This document shows positions 15,907-23,086 of a stretch of DNA of 29,521 nucleotides, one piece after another. The stretch lies in assembly GCA_030631415.1 (NCBI GenBank), contig DAOVLE010000039.1, forward strand, positions 1 to 29,521. The letters are read 5' to 3'. The position numbers were made by a program, and so were the translations under genes. Each line of letters begins with the position of its first letter. Position 1 is the stretch's first letter. The notes beneath the pieces are model-generated. The model saw nothing but the letters and a program-made list of their open reading frames with translations. It did not search any database and was not told the origin of the DNA. The DNA is from JAAEQG01 sp023133475. Its GTDB lineage: Bacteria; Planctomycetota; Phycisphaerae; UBA1845.

Positions 15907-17496
15907 ATGAGGAATGCAAGATGTTTTTCACGAGTGTGGTTGTGCGGCGTTTTGGTGCTGATCGGAGCGGTTGACTTGCCGGCTTCGACGGAGATTCTCG
16001 ACTTGGGCGGGAACCAATACCGGGTGACCTTCCGCCTCAAAGCGCCCGCCGGCATCAGAACCGTGCACCTGGCAGGCACGTTCAACGCCTGGGACCCACA
16101 TGCCCAAACCATGCAAGGGCCGGATAAGGGCAACACATTTGCTACCAGCCTCATTCTGGGAAAAGGACGCTTCGAGTACAAGTTCGTGCTCGACGGGCAG
16201 AGGTGGACTACCGACCCGGATAACCCGCACAAAACGCCCGGATACCAAAATGCCATCCTGTATCTTGGCATCGAACCTCCGGATAAGCCCGGCGGGGCCG
16301 TCTCCCCCCCGAAGCCGGTGGAGATGGCCGGCAGGGTCGAGCATCCCACCGTGCTCAAGCAACTCCTCAAATCGCTTGTAGGCCGAGCCGGTGTGGCTGA
16401 CATGTTGGGCAAGTGGTTCTCCGAACACCCCATGCCGCTCTTCACCGCGTCCTCGGTCACGTTCGTGTACGCAGATCAGCAGGCTTCGGAAGTCTTCGTG
16501 CAGATTCTCGGCTACGGCTCACAGGCTGGGTACGAGCTGGGCCGCCCGGCGAAGGGCAGCCCGGTGTTTGCGGTCAGCCTCGATCGGGCAAAGCTCCCCG
16601 AGCGTATGGCATACACCTTCGAGGTGCAAAGGGGCGATCAGCCCAAGACCATTACCGACCCCCATGCCTGGAGCCTGACCAGCCGCTCGGGCAAACCGGC
16701 GGCGTTGGCGGTGGAAGCATCCGACACCCGCGGACGTATCGAGGTGATCCCCGGGTTCCAACCCTCCTCCAGCCGCCTGCCGCCACGCGATGTGTACATC
16801 TACCTGCCGCCGGGGTATGACCGAGACCGCGAGCAGCGGTATCCGGTGCTGTACATACACGACGGGCAGAACTGCTGGGACGATCCCACGGAACCGTTCG
16901 GGCACGGCGGCTGGTGTGTCAACCTGACCGCGGACCGCCTGATCAACACGGGCAAGGTTGCACCGTTCATCGTGGTGGGCATAGCCAACACCCCGCAGCG
17001 GATGCGGGAATACGGGCCTGGCAACAACATCCTCTCCGACACCGACCATGAATATATCCAGTTTCTAAAGGGCGACCTGAAACGGCGGATCGACCGCGAT
17101 TACCGCACACTGCCCCATGCCCGGCATACCGCCTTGATGGGCTCGAGCATGGGTGGGCTGATCTCGATGCAGGCGGCCTTGCTGAACCCACAGACATTTG
17201 GGATGGCGGCATGTTTGTCGCCGGCTTTTGGATTCTCGGACAAAAGCGCTCGGGGGTACGAGGGCCTGGTGAGGAAGGTCGGCAAGGTTCCCGTCCGGTT
17301 GTACGTGGACAGCGGCACTGCGGGATCGTGGCAGGACGGTGCCCCGCTCACCCGCGGCATGGCGAACCTGCTCCGTGAGACCGGGTGGGCCGACGGCAAG
17401 GATTTCATGCACTTTGAAGACACCGACGCCGGCCACAATGAACGTGCCTGGCGTGGGAGGCTGGAGAAACCGCTGCTCTTCCTCTTCGGTCGTTGA
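15907..17496 (+). CDS. Secreted esterase with CBM48/AMPK-type glycogen-binding domain
   Basis: 529 residues. ATG 15907 has a strong AGGAGG 6-7 bases upstream. A signal peptide (WLCGVLVLIGAVDLPAS) is followed by a CBM48-like domain at about 35-120 (VHLAGTFNAWDP ... GRFEYKFVLDGQRWTTDP), a second Ig-like domain at about 185-255, and an esterase D / enterochelin-esterase-like alpha/beta hydrolase (PF00756 type) from about 295 to the end. The triad is visible as Ser414 (GSSMGG), Asp468 (YVDSGTAG) and His510 (AGHNERAW). It probably removes acyl groups from a polysaccharide or a related ester outside the cytoplasm; the exact substrate cannot be read. The stop TGA is followed without a gap by a GTAGGGCGGG palindrome. 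Confidence 0.88.
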   Translation: MRNARCFSRVWLCGVLVLIGAVDLPASTEILDLGGNQYRVTFRLKAPAGIRTVHLAGTFNAWDPHAQTMQGPDKGNTFATSLILGKGRFEYKFVLDGQRWTTDPDNPHKTPGYQNAILYLGIEPPDKPGGAVSPPKPVEMAGRVEHPTVLKQLLKSLVGRAGVADMLGKWFSEHPMPLFTASSVTFVYADQQASEVFVQILGYGSQAGYELGRPAKGSPVFAVSLDRAKLPERMAYTFEVQRGDQPKTITDPHAWSLTSRSGKPAALAVEASDTRGRIEVIPGFQPSSSRLPPRDVYIYLPPGYDRDREQRYPVLYIHDGQNCWDDPTEPFGHGGWCVNLTADRLINTGKVAPFIVVGIANTPQRMREYGPGNNILSDTDHEYIQFLKGDLKRRIDRDYRTLPHARHTALMGSSMGGLISMQAALLNPQTFGMAACLSPAFGFSDKSARGYEGLVRKVGKVPVRLYVDSGTAGSWQDGAPLTRGMANLLRETGWADGKDFMHFEDTDAGHNERAWRGRLEKPLLFLFGR

Positions 17497-17517
17497 GTAG
17501 GGCGGGTTCCACCCGCC
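17497..17517 (+). repeat. GGCGGGT-family palindrome abutting the esterase stop codon
   Basis: GTAGGGCGGGT-TCC-ACCCGCC begins at the base after the TGA of the esterase. Three AGTCCAA words follow at about 17522-17545. Confidence 0.85.
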
Positions 17518-17546
17518 GTTCAGTCCAAAGTCCAAAGTCCAAAGTC

Positions 17547-17598
17547 GGTGGCACCGGCGTCCCCGCCGGTGAGAAACGTAGGGCGGGTTTCACCCGCC
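17547..17598 (+). repeat. ACCGGCG/CGCCGGT palindrome next to a GGCGGGT palindrome
   Basis: The first part (17547-17572) is a 26-base palindromic unit with arms CACCGGCG and CGCCGGTG. It occurs as an exact reverse complement at 26398-26423. The second part (17578-17598) is a GGCGGGT-family copy. It lies between the convergent esterase and RNase HII-like genes, 10 bases beyond the latter's stop, so it could serve both 3' ends. Confidence 0.85.
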
Positions 17599-17608
17599 GT
17601 TTTACCGA

Positions 17609-18571
17609 TCAACGTGACCGGACCAGCAAAGTAGGATCGATTCCCAACGACTCGACGGCACCTTCGATGTCGTGAAGAAAACGCCGGGCGTCGGTATAGT
17701 ATCCGGCAGTAGGCCTCAAACCGCTCACTTGCCTGCCCCAGAAGGCGTTGAAAGCCCCCATAAGCAACTCGCGGATGTACTTGCTGTAGATGCCGGCCAG
17801 TGCGATGGGAAGATGCCGGCTCTCGCCGTCCGTGACGAAATCCAGTTGGTGACAGGTGGTTGCACGGGTCAATTCGTAGGCACTGCGCGTCTCGCCCTCC
17901 TCGACAATCCGCAGGTGATAATCCGGAAACGACAACAAAAGCTGCTCGCGATAATGCGTCCGGCCGCCCTGACGATCAACGTGGACATGCACGCCTTGGC
18001 CGCCACTGCGCGAAAAAACCTGCTGCACAAGGCGAAGCACCAGACTCAACGAGACTACCGCCTTGTTGCGCACGTCGGCAATCAGACGATTGTAATGCCC
18101 CTCCAAAAGCACCTCACTGAGCACCGCGCTCATACACACAGCCGTGGAGACCATATCTCGACCGACCGCGTTGGCCCGCGTGGCAATCTCCCCCTCGGAG
18201 CACTTGACCGGAAGCTTCCTGTCAAACTCCCGATACCACGGGTATGCCGGCAGATCATCCAACACCCGCGGCGCCACCAACCCGAGCAGTTGCCCCAATG
18301 TGCTCGGGCACTGCCCGCCGGTCTTGAGCATCACCAACGCCGCCCGCTCCAACCCGCCCAGCCCTGTTTTGGTCGAATACAGCTTCTTGCTGTCCAGGAC
18401 CGGCAAGCGAAGCTCCTTAACCGATGCCCGCTGGGAGATGCTTCTCTTGAGTGTGCCCCACAGACTTGCCCCCACCAACGAATCGGGGACCTCAAACACG
18501 ACGCCCGTGACCACCAAAGGCCCTAACAACGGGCCATAGCCGGCTTCATCTATCCCCGCAACGATCGCCAA
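17609..18571 (-). CDS. Divergent ribonuclease HII-like protein
   Basis: 320 residues. The reading frame continues upstream to 18688, but those codons run through a large inverted repeat. TTG 18571 has GAGG 7 bases ahead and gives MAIVAGIDEAGYGPLLGPLVV, matching the RNase HII opening GIDEAGRGPLAGPVV with the catalytic pair Asp8-Glu9. Later VHVDRQGG may supply the third acid, and AGIYSKYIRELLMGAFN ... GYYTDARRFL resembles the family's SIVAKVTRDRLM ... GYPTKEH. The protein is longer than normal RNase HII (about 200) because of a central stretch (about 50-190) with no recognisable motif. It probably cleaves RNA in RNA-DNA hybrids, but its substrate may differ. Next upstream on the same strand is folC, 166 bases away with repeats between. 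Confidence 0.7.
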   Translation of the reverse strand: MAIVAGIDEAGYGPLLGPLVVTGVVFEVPDSLVGASLWGTLKRSISQRASVKELRLPVLDSKKLYSTKTGLGGLERAALVMLKTGGQCPSTLGQLLGLVAPRVLDDLPAYPWYREFDRKLPVKCSEGEIATRANAVGRDMVSTAVCMSAVLSEVLLEGHYNRLIADVRNKAVVSLSLVLRLVQQVFSRSGGQGVHVHVDRQGGRTHYREQLLLSFPDYHLRIVEEGETRSAYELTRATTCHQLDFVTDGESRHLPIALAGIYSKYIRELLMGAFNAFWGRQVSGLRPTAGYYTDARRFLHDIEGAVESLGIDPTLLVRSR

Positions 18572-18578
18572 GAAAGGT

Positions 18579-18582
18579 CCTC
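18579..18582 (-). promoter_or_regulatory. Ribosome binding site supporting the TTG start of the RNase HII-like gene
   Basis: AAGAGG on the minus strand (GAGG at 18579-18582) precedes TTG 18571 by 7 bases. The longer alternative start would be translated from the repeat at 18588-18677. Confidence 0.7.
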
Positions 18583-18587
18583 TTTGT

Positions 18588-18677
18588 GGTTGGGTGGCCC
18601 ATGGCTTTAGCCGTGGGGGACGCGAATTGCACCAGGTATTCGCGTCCCCCACCGCTAAAGCGGTGGGCCACCCAACC
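18588..18677. repeat. Large inverted repeat with 40-base arms, each arm itself palindromic
   Basis: Arms 18588-18627 and 18638-18677 are reverse complements apart from three mismatches, separated by 10 bases. Each arm carries a smaller palindrome of the form CCCA-(C/T)(C/G)-GCTTTAGC-GTGGG followed by GGACGCGAAT. A single further arm lies at 20419-20454. It sits between folC and the RNase HII-like gene, directly upstream of the latter's Shine-Dalgarno sequence. Confidence 0.9.
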
Positions 18678-18705
18678 GAGAGCTTCATCGTTCATTTGAG
18701 AACCC

Positions 18706-18729
18706 GTAGGTCGGGTCCGCAAACCCGCC
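18706..18729 (+). repeat. GGGTCCGC-type palindrome after folC
   Basis: GTAGGTCGGGTCCGCAAACC plus CGCC; related copies are at 29342-29365 and, inverted, at 29398-29421. It begins about 8 bases beyond the folC stop codon on the minus strand. Confidence 0.75.
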
Positions 18730-18737
18730 ATCCACTT

Positions 18738-20147
18738 CTACGGCTTGCCGAAAAGTTTCTTTGCCTCTCCGACCAGGTAAAATGAGCCGGTGATGCAGAT
18801 GAGGTCGTCCTCTGAAACCGCACACGAGGCGATAGCCATCGCTTTTTCCAACGTTTCGCCCACCTGCCCCATCTTGCCGGAGAGTTCGTTATACCGCAGG
18901 CTTAACTCTTCAGGGTCAACAGCCCGCACGGAGCCGGTGGTGGTGAAGACGACTTTGTCAGCCCCAACCTGGATCCGCTTCAACATGCCATCGACATCCT
19001 TGTCCTTATGGCATCCGAAGATGACCACCATCGAGTCGTACCTCACGTTCTGCCCGATCGCCCGCATCAGCGCCTCGATGCTCGCCGCGTTGTGGGCCCC
19101 ATCGACCAGAATACGGGGGTCTTCTTTGATCATCTCCATCCGACCGACCATCCGAACGTTGGCCAGACCCTCCACCGCCTTCTGATCGTCGATCGCAACC
19201 CCGCGTTTCTTCAAAGTGTCCAGCAACAGCAAAGCCAACGCGCAATTGGCTGTCTGATGCTCGCCCAAAAGCGGCACGTGCAAGTGCTCGAAGCGGCTGT
19301 CAGCCGTCGTCAGGCTCAGGCGGGTGTGCGTGCCCTTGTCCGATCCGGACTCGAACCGGTAGCTATAAGGCACATCCTGACCCACAAAACATATCGGAGC
19401 CGACTGCTCCTTGGCAACCTCCTGAAGAACCTTCTGCGCCGACGGAGGCTGAGGCACGCTGATCACCGGCACTTCCTGTTTGATGATGCCGGCCTTTTCA
19501 CCGGCGATCAGTTCGACGGTATTGCCCAACTGAGCAACGTGATCGTGGCTGATGCTCGTGATAGCGCACACCAGCGGGGTGAGCACGTTGGTGGCGTCCA
19601 GCCGCCCACCCATCCCGGTTTCGATCACGGCAATATCCACCTTCTGCTGGGCGAAGTGCAGAAAAGCCGCCGCCGTCAGCAACTCAAAGTAGGTCGGCTC
19701 AAAATCCTCGAGCGAGCGAGCCGCAGGCGCAACTTTGCGGAAGAGCTTGGTGAAAGTGTTCTCGGGGATCATCTCCCCGTCAACCCAGATGCGCTCGCGT
19801 ATCGTGGAAACGTGCGGCGAGGTGTAAAGCCCCACCTTGTAACCCGAACCGCGCAACATCTCTGCCAGCATGGTGGCTGTGCTGCCTTTGCCCTTGGTGC
19901 CCGCGATGTGCACCGACTTCAGCTTGAGGTGCGGATTGCCCAACGCCTCCAGCAACGGGCGCATTCGTGAGACGCTGAAGTTTTTCGTATTGTACACAAT
20001 CCGAGGCTGGGTCTCGTAGTTCGTGGTCGAATTGAGAAACCCGATAGCTGAGCGATACGTTCGGATTTGCCCGTTGCGCGCCCGCGTTCGTCCGTTTTTT
20101 GGCAGACCAACCTTCTTTTGAGGTCCGGATAATGCAACTTGTGCCAT
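18738..20147 (-). CDS. folC: Bifunctional folylpolyglutamate / dihydrofolate synthase
   Basis: 469 residues, family-typical. It is a Mur-ligase-fold enzyme that adds glutamate to dihydropteroate or tetrahydrofolate in the cytoplasm. Features are the opening RTYRSAIGFLNSTTNYE, P-loop GTKGKGST (83-90), LYTSPHVSTIRERI, ETGMGGRLDATN, SISHDHVAQLGNT, AGEKAGIIK and in the C domain LVDGAHNAAS and FGCHKDKD. The N terminus before residue 29 is a basic extension without family similarity that I can see. ATG 20147 has only a weak Shine-Dalgarno sequence, so the true start may be slightly downstream. Two hairpins lie 80-190 bases upstream. Confidence 0.95.
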   Translation of the reverse strand: MAQVALSGPQKKVGLPKNGRTRARNGQIRTYRSAIGFLNSTTNYETQPRIVYNTKNFSVSRMRPLLEALGNPHLKLKSVHIAGTKGKGSTATMLAEMLRGSGYKVGLYTSPHVSTIRERIWVDGEMIPENTFTKLFRKVAPAARSLEDFEPTYFELLTAAAFLHFAQQKVDIAVIETGMGGRLDATNVLTPLVCAITSISHDHVAQLGNTVELIAGEKAGIIKQEVPVISVPQPPSAQKVLQEVAKEQSAPICFVGQDVPYSYRFESGSDKGTHTRLSLTTADSRFEHLHVPLLGEHQTANCALALLLLDTLKKRGVAIDDQKAVEGLANVRMVGRMEMIKEDPRILVDGAHNAASIEALMRAIGQNVRYDSMVVIFGCHKDKDVDGMLKRIQVGADKVVFTTTGSVRAVDPEELSLRYNELSGKMGQVGETLEKAMAIASCAVSEDDLICITGSFYLVGEAKKLFGKP

Positions 20148-20230
20148 AGTGGACAGTACCGTTATGAAGTAAAAACATCAAAGCCCACAACACCCCGACG
20201 GTGTTGTCGTCAACCGAGACCCGCGCCATG

Positions 20231-20255
20231 TAACCTTCACAAGCAGCGAAGGTTA
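20231..20255 (-). promoter_or_regulatory. Hairpin in the folC upstream region
   Basis: TAACCTTC (20231-20238) and GAAGGTTA (20248-20255) form a perfect 8-base stem with a 9-base loop, about 85 bases ahead of the folC start. It could be an operator or leader hairpin. There is no T-run for a terminator. Confidence 0.4.
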
Positions 20256-20296
20256 TATACCGAAACCTTCCGGTTCCAACCCCGGTCACCACAGGC

Positions 20297-20338
20297 CCGG
20301 GTATGATACCCAACAACAAGAATACGCTCCATACCCGG
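20297..20338. promoter_or_regulatory. Inverted repeat CCGGGTATG / CATACCCGG
   Basis: Nine-base arms (20297-20305 and 20330-20338) are separated by 24 bases, and a small GGGTATGATACCC palindrome is nested on the left. It is the size of a dimeric regulator site, upstream of folC. No regulator is encoded nearby. Confidence 0.35.
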
Positions 20339-20418
20339 ACGCTGTTCACATGCGGAGATATTATAAAGAAAATATTGGTTTCGTCAATCTATTTGTGCAC
20401 CAATTGTTAGGTTTAGAC

Positions 20419-20454
20419 GGGTGGCCCATCGCTTTAGCGGTGGGGGACGCGAAT
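20419..20454 (+). repeat. Solo arm of the GCTTTAGC inverted repeat
   Basis: GGGTGGCCCATCGCTTTAGC then GGTGGGGGACGCGAAT matches the arms at 18588-18677. Here it stands alone, without the mirror copy. Confidence 0.85.
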
Positions 20455-20601
20455 TTCCGCATGGGTGGGGCACCCGCAAAATCGGTCGGGGCTGTTGAGA
20501 GGTTTGTGGGAAAGCAGGACGACCAAGCCGGTTTTGCCGGGCAGTGGTCGCCACCTGGGCAAGCAGGTACGATATGCCTGACAACAGAGACCGAATTATT
20601 T

Positions 20602-20635
20602 ATGAACGCAGAGACGCAGAGAACGCAGAGAAGAA
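20602..20635 (+). repeat. ACGCAGAG purine-rich iterated string, second copy
   Basis: Identical over 34 bases to 5231-5264. It runs on into GGAAAATGG / GAGAATGG purine-rich strings (to about 20726). Confidence 0.85.
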
Positions 20636-20726
20636 TGGGGAAAATGGAAAATTGAAAATGAAAAATGGAAAATGGGGGGATGGGAAGCGTTATGAATTGA
20701 GAATGGAGAATGGAGAATTGAGAATG
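20636..20726 (+). repeat. Purine-rich GGAAAATGG / GAGAATGGA low-complexity tract
   Basis: Repeated GGAAAATTG, GAAAATGAA, GGAGAATGG and GAATTGAGAATG words on one strand. Shorter relatives are at 5092-5105, 5301-5326, 10535-10548 and 15787-15811, always next to palindromes. Function unknown. Confidence 0.7.
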
Positions 20727-20750
20727 TGGGCACTCGCAACGGCGCCGGGG

Positions 20751-20850
20751 TATTTAGCGGCGACAATCCGCAAGTGTTTAGCGGCGACAAGTCCGTAGCG
20801 TTTAGCGGCGACCCGAAGGGGAGCATGTCGTAGAAGAGCGTGTCGTAGGG
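20751..20850 (+). repeat. Composite repeat: three TTTAGCGGCGAC units at a 24-base period
   Basis: TTTAGCGGCGAC starts at 20753, 20777 and 20801, an exact 24-base period. It is followed by CCCGAAGGGGAGC and a run of GAGCATGTCGTAG-type words, and ends with GCGCGAAAAATTGAGA. It is the longest of three such elements here (others at 5165-5219 and 29224-29309). Confidence 0.85.
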
Positions 20851-20999
20851 GAGCGCGAAAAATTGAGAGTGGGGAATGCTAACTAGACCGCGTTTTCTTG
20901 ATTCTCCGAGTTCAAATTGCCATAACCACTATCTCTGTACCGTCTGTGCCTCTACGTGAAAATCGAGCTGATCGCTGATCGCTGATAGCTGATAGCTTT

Positions 21000-21005
21000 A
21001 AGGAG
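21000..21005 (+). promoter_or_regulatory. Ribosome binding site fixing a GTG start for aroB
   Basis: AAGGAG ends 7 bases before GTG 21013, the first start that gives the normal family N terminus (VKVFNYTFDRR). Confidence 0.8.
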
Positions 21006-21012
21006 ACATTGT

Positions 21013-22122
21013 GTGAAAGTCTTTAATTACACCTTCGATCGGCGACCGTGCCGGGTGACCATCGGAGATGGGGTCTTGCGGATGGCCGGCAGCACAATCT
21101 CTCGTTGCCGACGTGGCGGGAAGGTGCTGGTGGTGAGTGATTCCAATGTGGCCCCCCTCTATGCCGATCCCGTGTGCCGATCTCTGCGTGAGGCGGGGTT
21201 GGAATGTCGGCTCGCCGTGGTCCCGGCAGGCGAAGACAGTAAGTCTTCAGAGCGTCTGGCAGAGCTTTATGACGAGCTGGCTGACATGCGGCTTGGCCGG
21301 GATGGGTTCCTGGTGGCGGTTGGCGGTGGAGTGGTTGGGGACCTGACGGGATTTGCCGCCGCGACCTGGCTTCGTGGGGTGGACTTCGTCATCTGCCCGA
21401 CCAGCGTGATGGCGGTGGTCGATGCGTCCATCGGGGGCAAGACGGGCATAAACCACCACACGGGCAAGAACCTGATAGGGGCGTTTCACCAGCCGGTGGA
21501 GGTGCTGATAGACCCCACTTGCCTGCGGACGTTGGAGCGGCGGGATTTGCAGGCGGGGCTGGCAGAGTCCATCAAGCACGCCCTGATCGAGGATGAGGGC
21601 TTTGTGTCGTGGCATGAGGCTCAGCGTGAGCCCATCCTGGGCTGTCATCCGCAGACGATGGGTGAGCTGATCGCCAGGAACGTTGCGATCAAGGCGAAGA
21701 TCGTGACCCAGGATGCCCGCGAGCAGAGCGGAATTCGCGCCCGGCTAAACTTCGGCCACACCATCGGCCATGCCATCGAAGCCTCCTGTGGATACCGCCT
21801 TCGCCATGGGGAGTGTGTGGCTTTTGGGATGGTTGCGGCATCGCGGATTTCGCAAGTGCTGGGGTTGCTGTCCGAGGAGCAGCACGAGCGCGTTGAAGCC
21901 CTGATCCGGTCTTTTGGTCTTGCGGTGCCTGTGGGGGAGATGACATCTTATGAAACATTGTCCTCCTACATCGCCGGCGACAAGAAAGTGGCGGCTTCGC
22001 GTGTGCGATGGGTGTTGCTGTCGGGTATTGGGCGAAGTGTAATCCGCGACGACGTGGACGAGGCGGTGGTTCGGGATGCGATTGCCCTGACACATGCCCC
22101 AAGGAGCCCGTGGACATGTTGA
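21013..22122 (+). CDS. aroB: 3-dehydroquinate synthase
   Basis: 369 residues, standard length. It converts DAHP to 3-dehydroquinate, the second step of the shikimate pathway, using NAD and a divalent metal. Motifs are the NAD-binding GGGVVGD (104-110), ATWLRGVDFVICPTSVMAVVDASIGGKTGIN, the metal-ligand segments LAESIKH and LNFGHTIGHAIE, and LRHGECVAFGM. No other aro gene is in the window. The next gene starts inside its last codons (ATGTTGA, 7-base overlap), so the two are co-translated. Confidence 0.97.
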   Translation: MKVFNYTFDRRPCRVTIGDGVLRMAGSTISRCRRGGKVLVVSDSNVAPLYADPVCRSLREAGLECRLAVVPAGEDSKSSERLAELYDELADMRLGRDGFLVAVGGGVVGDLTGFAAATWLRGVDFVICPTSVMAVVDASIGGKTGINHHTGKNLIGAFHQPVEVLIDPTCLRTLERRDLQAGLAESIKHALIEDEGFVSWHEAQREPILGCHPQTMGELIARNVAIKAKIVTQDAREQSGIRARLNFGHTIGHAIEASCGYRLRHGECVAFGMVAASRISQVLGLLSEEQHERVEALIRSFGLAVPVGEMTSYETLSSYIAGDKKVAASRVRWVLLSGIGRSVIRDDVDEAVVRDAIALTHAPRSPWTC

Positions 22123-22991
22123 CATTGACTTTTCTGGGCGTCGGCAATGCCTTTGCCAAACGCAATTTCCAATCCAACGTGCTCCTGGAGGCGTGGTCGG
22201 GCTCATCCCGGCAGCAGGGCGAGCCGGAGGACACGTTGTTGATCGACTTTGGGGCCACCGGCCCACAGGCACTACACCGCCTGAAGGATCAGCCCGGCTT
22301 CGAGTACCTTGACCATGGCGGAGTTGTGGACTACCGCAAGATTCGCAACATATTCGTCACCCATCTGCACAGCGATCATATCGGTGGGCTGGAAGAGTTG
22401 GCCTTTATGAACACGTTTATCCATGCTCAGGCAGGGGTGGGGCATCGACCGTTGCTGATTAGCTCTTCCGAAATTCTCACCGATCTCTGGGAGCACTCTC
22501 TCCAGGGCGGTCTGGGTGTTTTGCATGGGCGTCAGGCTGAGTTGGCGGATTACTTTGTCGTCCATCCCCTGGAGGCCGGCTTGACCGCACCGGGGCGTTT
22601 TGTATGGTCCGGTGGTTATGAACTTCAACCGTTCAGGACCGATCACGTGCGTCTTGCGCGGAAGTATGATTGGCCTTCGCTGGGGCTGCTGATCCGCGAT
22701 TGCGTTTTGGGGGAGTCGGTGTTCTTTTCCGGCGACACGGGGTTTGATTTCGAGGCTTACCGGGGCATGATGACTGCGTCGCGGCTTTGTTTTCACGAGG
22801 TCCATCTCGGCAATGAGGATTTAAGCGTCCACACATCGTTGAAGGATTTGCGAACGCTGCCCGCCGAGATTCGCGGAAAGACCTTTCTGTACCACTACAG
22901 CGATGCTTGGGACTTGGGCAGGTATGAAGTTGTGGATCGGGAATTCGCCGGGTTTGCCCGTCCGTTTCATCGCTATGTGTTGTTTGACTGA
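22116..22991 (+). CDS. MBL-fold metallo-hydrolase (RNase Z / lactonase-like)
   Basis: 291 residues. ATG 22116 overlaps the aroB stop, and AAGGAG at 22101-22106 lies 9 bases ahead. The metal-binding motif is THLHSDHIGG (His83, His85, Asp87, His88). Later ligands are likely the Asp of FFSGDTGFD and the histidines of CFHEVH or FLYHYSD. The opening LTFLGVGNAF resembles RNase Z-like and CMP-phosphodiesterase-like members. The HEVH and YHYSDAW pieces are not those of canonical RNase Z, so the substrate is open. The coupling to aroB is probably an operon accident. Confidence 0.88.
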   Translation: MLTLTFLGVGNAFAKRNFQSNVLLEAWSGSSRQQGEPEDTLLIDFGATGPQALHRLKDQPGFEYLDHGGVVDYRKIRNIFVTHLHSDHIGGLEELAFMNTFIHAQAGVGHRPLLISSSEILTDLWEHSLQGGLGVLHGRQAELADYFVVHPLEAGLTAPGRFVWSGGYELQPFRTDHVRLARKYDWPSLGLLIRDCVLGESVFFSGDTGFDFEAYRGMMTASRLCFHEVHLGNEDLSVHTSLKDLRTLPAEIRGKTFLYHYSDAWDLGRYEVVDREFAGFARPFHRYVLFD

Positions 22992-23034
22992 GAGCGTATG
23001 GTAAAGGCGTTTTGATCACGTGGGGGACAGACGG

Positions 23035-23054
23035 CCGCTCCCTTACGGTCGCGG
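23035..23054. repeat. Possible CCGCTCCC-type repeat
   Basis: CCGCTCCCTTACGGTCGCGG, an imperfect palindrome with CCGC/GCGG ends, lies between the MBL gene and the membrane-protein gene. It is seen only once here; I suspect it is another dispersed family from its style, not from a second copy. Confidence 0.35.
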
Positions 23055-23086
23055 TACTGATTGGGCGGCACTGAAGGCATGCGAAC

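Larger units (their letters stand above)
20148..21012. other. Long non-coding region with folC leader and repeats
   Basis: This 865-base gap holds the upstream region of folC (minus) and of aroB (plus). An open frame at 20350-20655 runs through repeat copies and is not credible as a gene. The folC-side part (20148-20345) is repeat-poor with two hairpins. From 20419 to 20850 it is nearly continuous repeat material. The last 130 bases before aroB include short CTGATCG / CTGATAG iterations (about 20970-20995) and a good Shine-Dalgarno sequence. I see no RNA gene. Confidence 0.6.

Noticed and set aside
17672..18526. 284-codon plus-strand frame opposite the RNase HII-like gene
   Set aside because: The minus strand carries DEAG and other RNase HII-type motifs; the plus product is compositionally odd with no motif.
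20350..20655. 101-codon frame in the folC-aroB gap
   Set aside because: Its codons run through the GCTTTAGC and ACGCAGAG repeats, so the frame is a by-product of repeats.
20148..21012. tRNA or other RNA gene in the long gap
   Set aside because: No cloverleaf, T-loop or CCA-type pattern seen; only small hairpins and repeats.
22008..22115. 36-residue N-terminal extension of the MBL protein inside aroB
   Set aside because: Overlaps aroB by over 100 bases and is Arg/Gly/Cys-rich; the ATG at 22116 has AAGGAG and gives a normal family N terminus.
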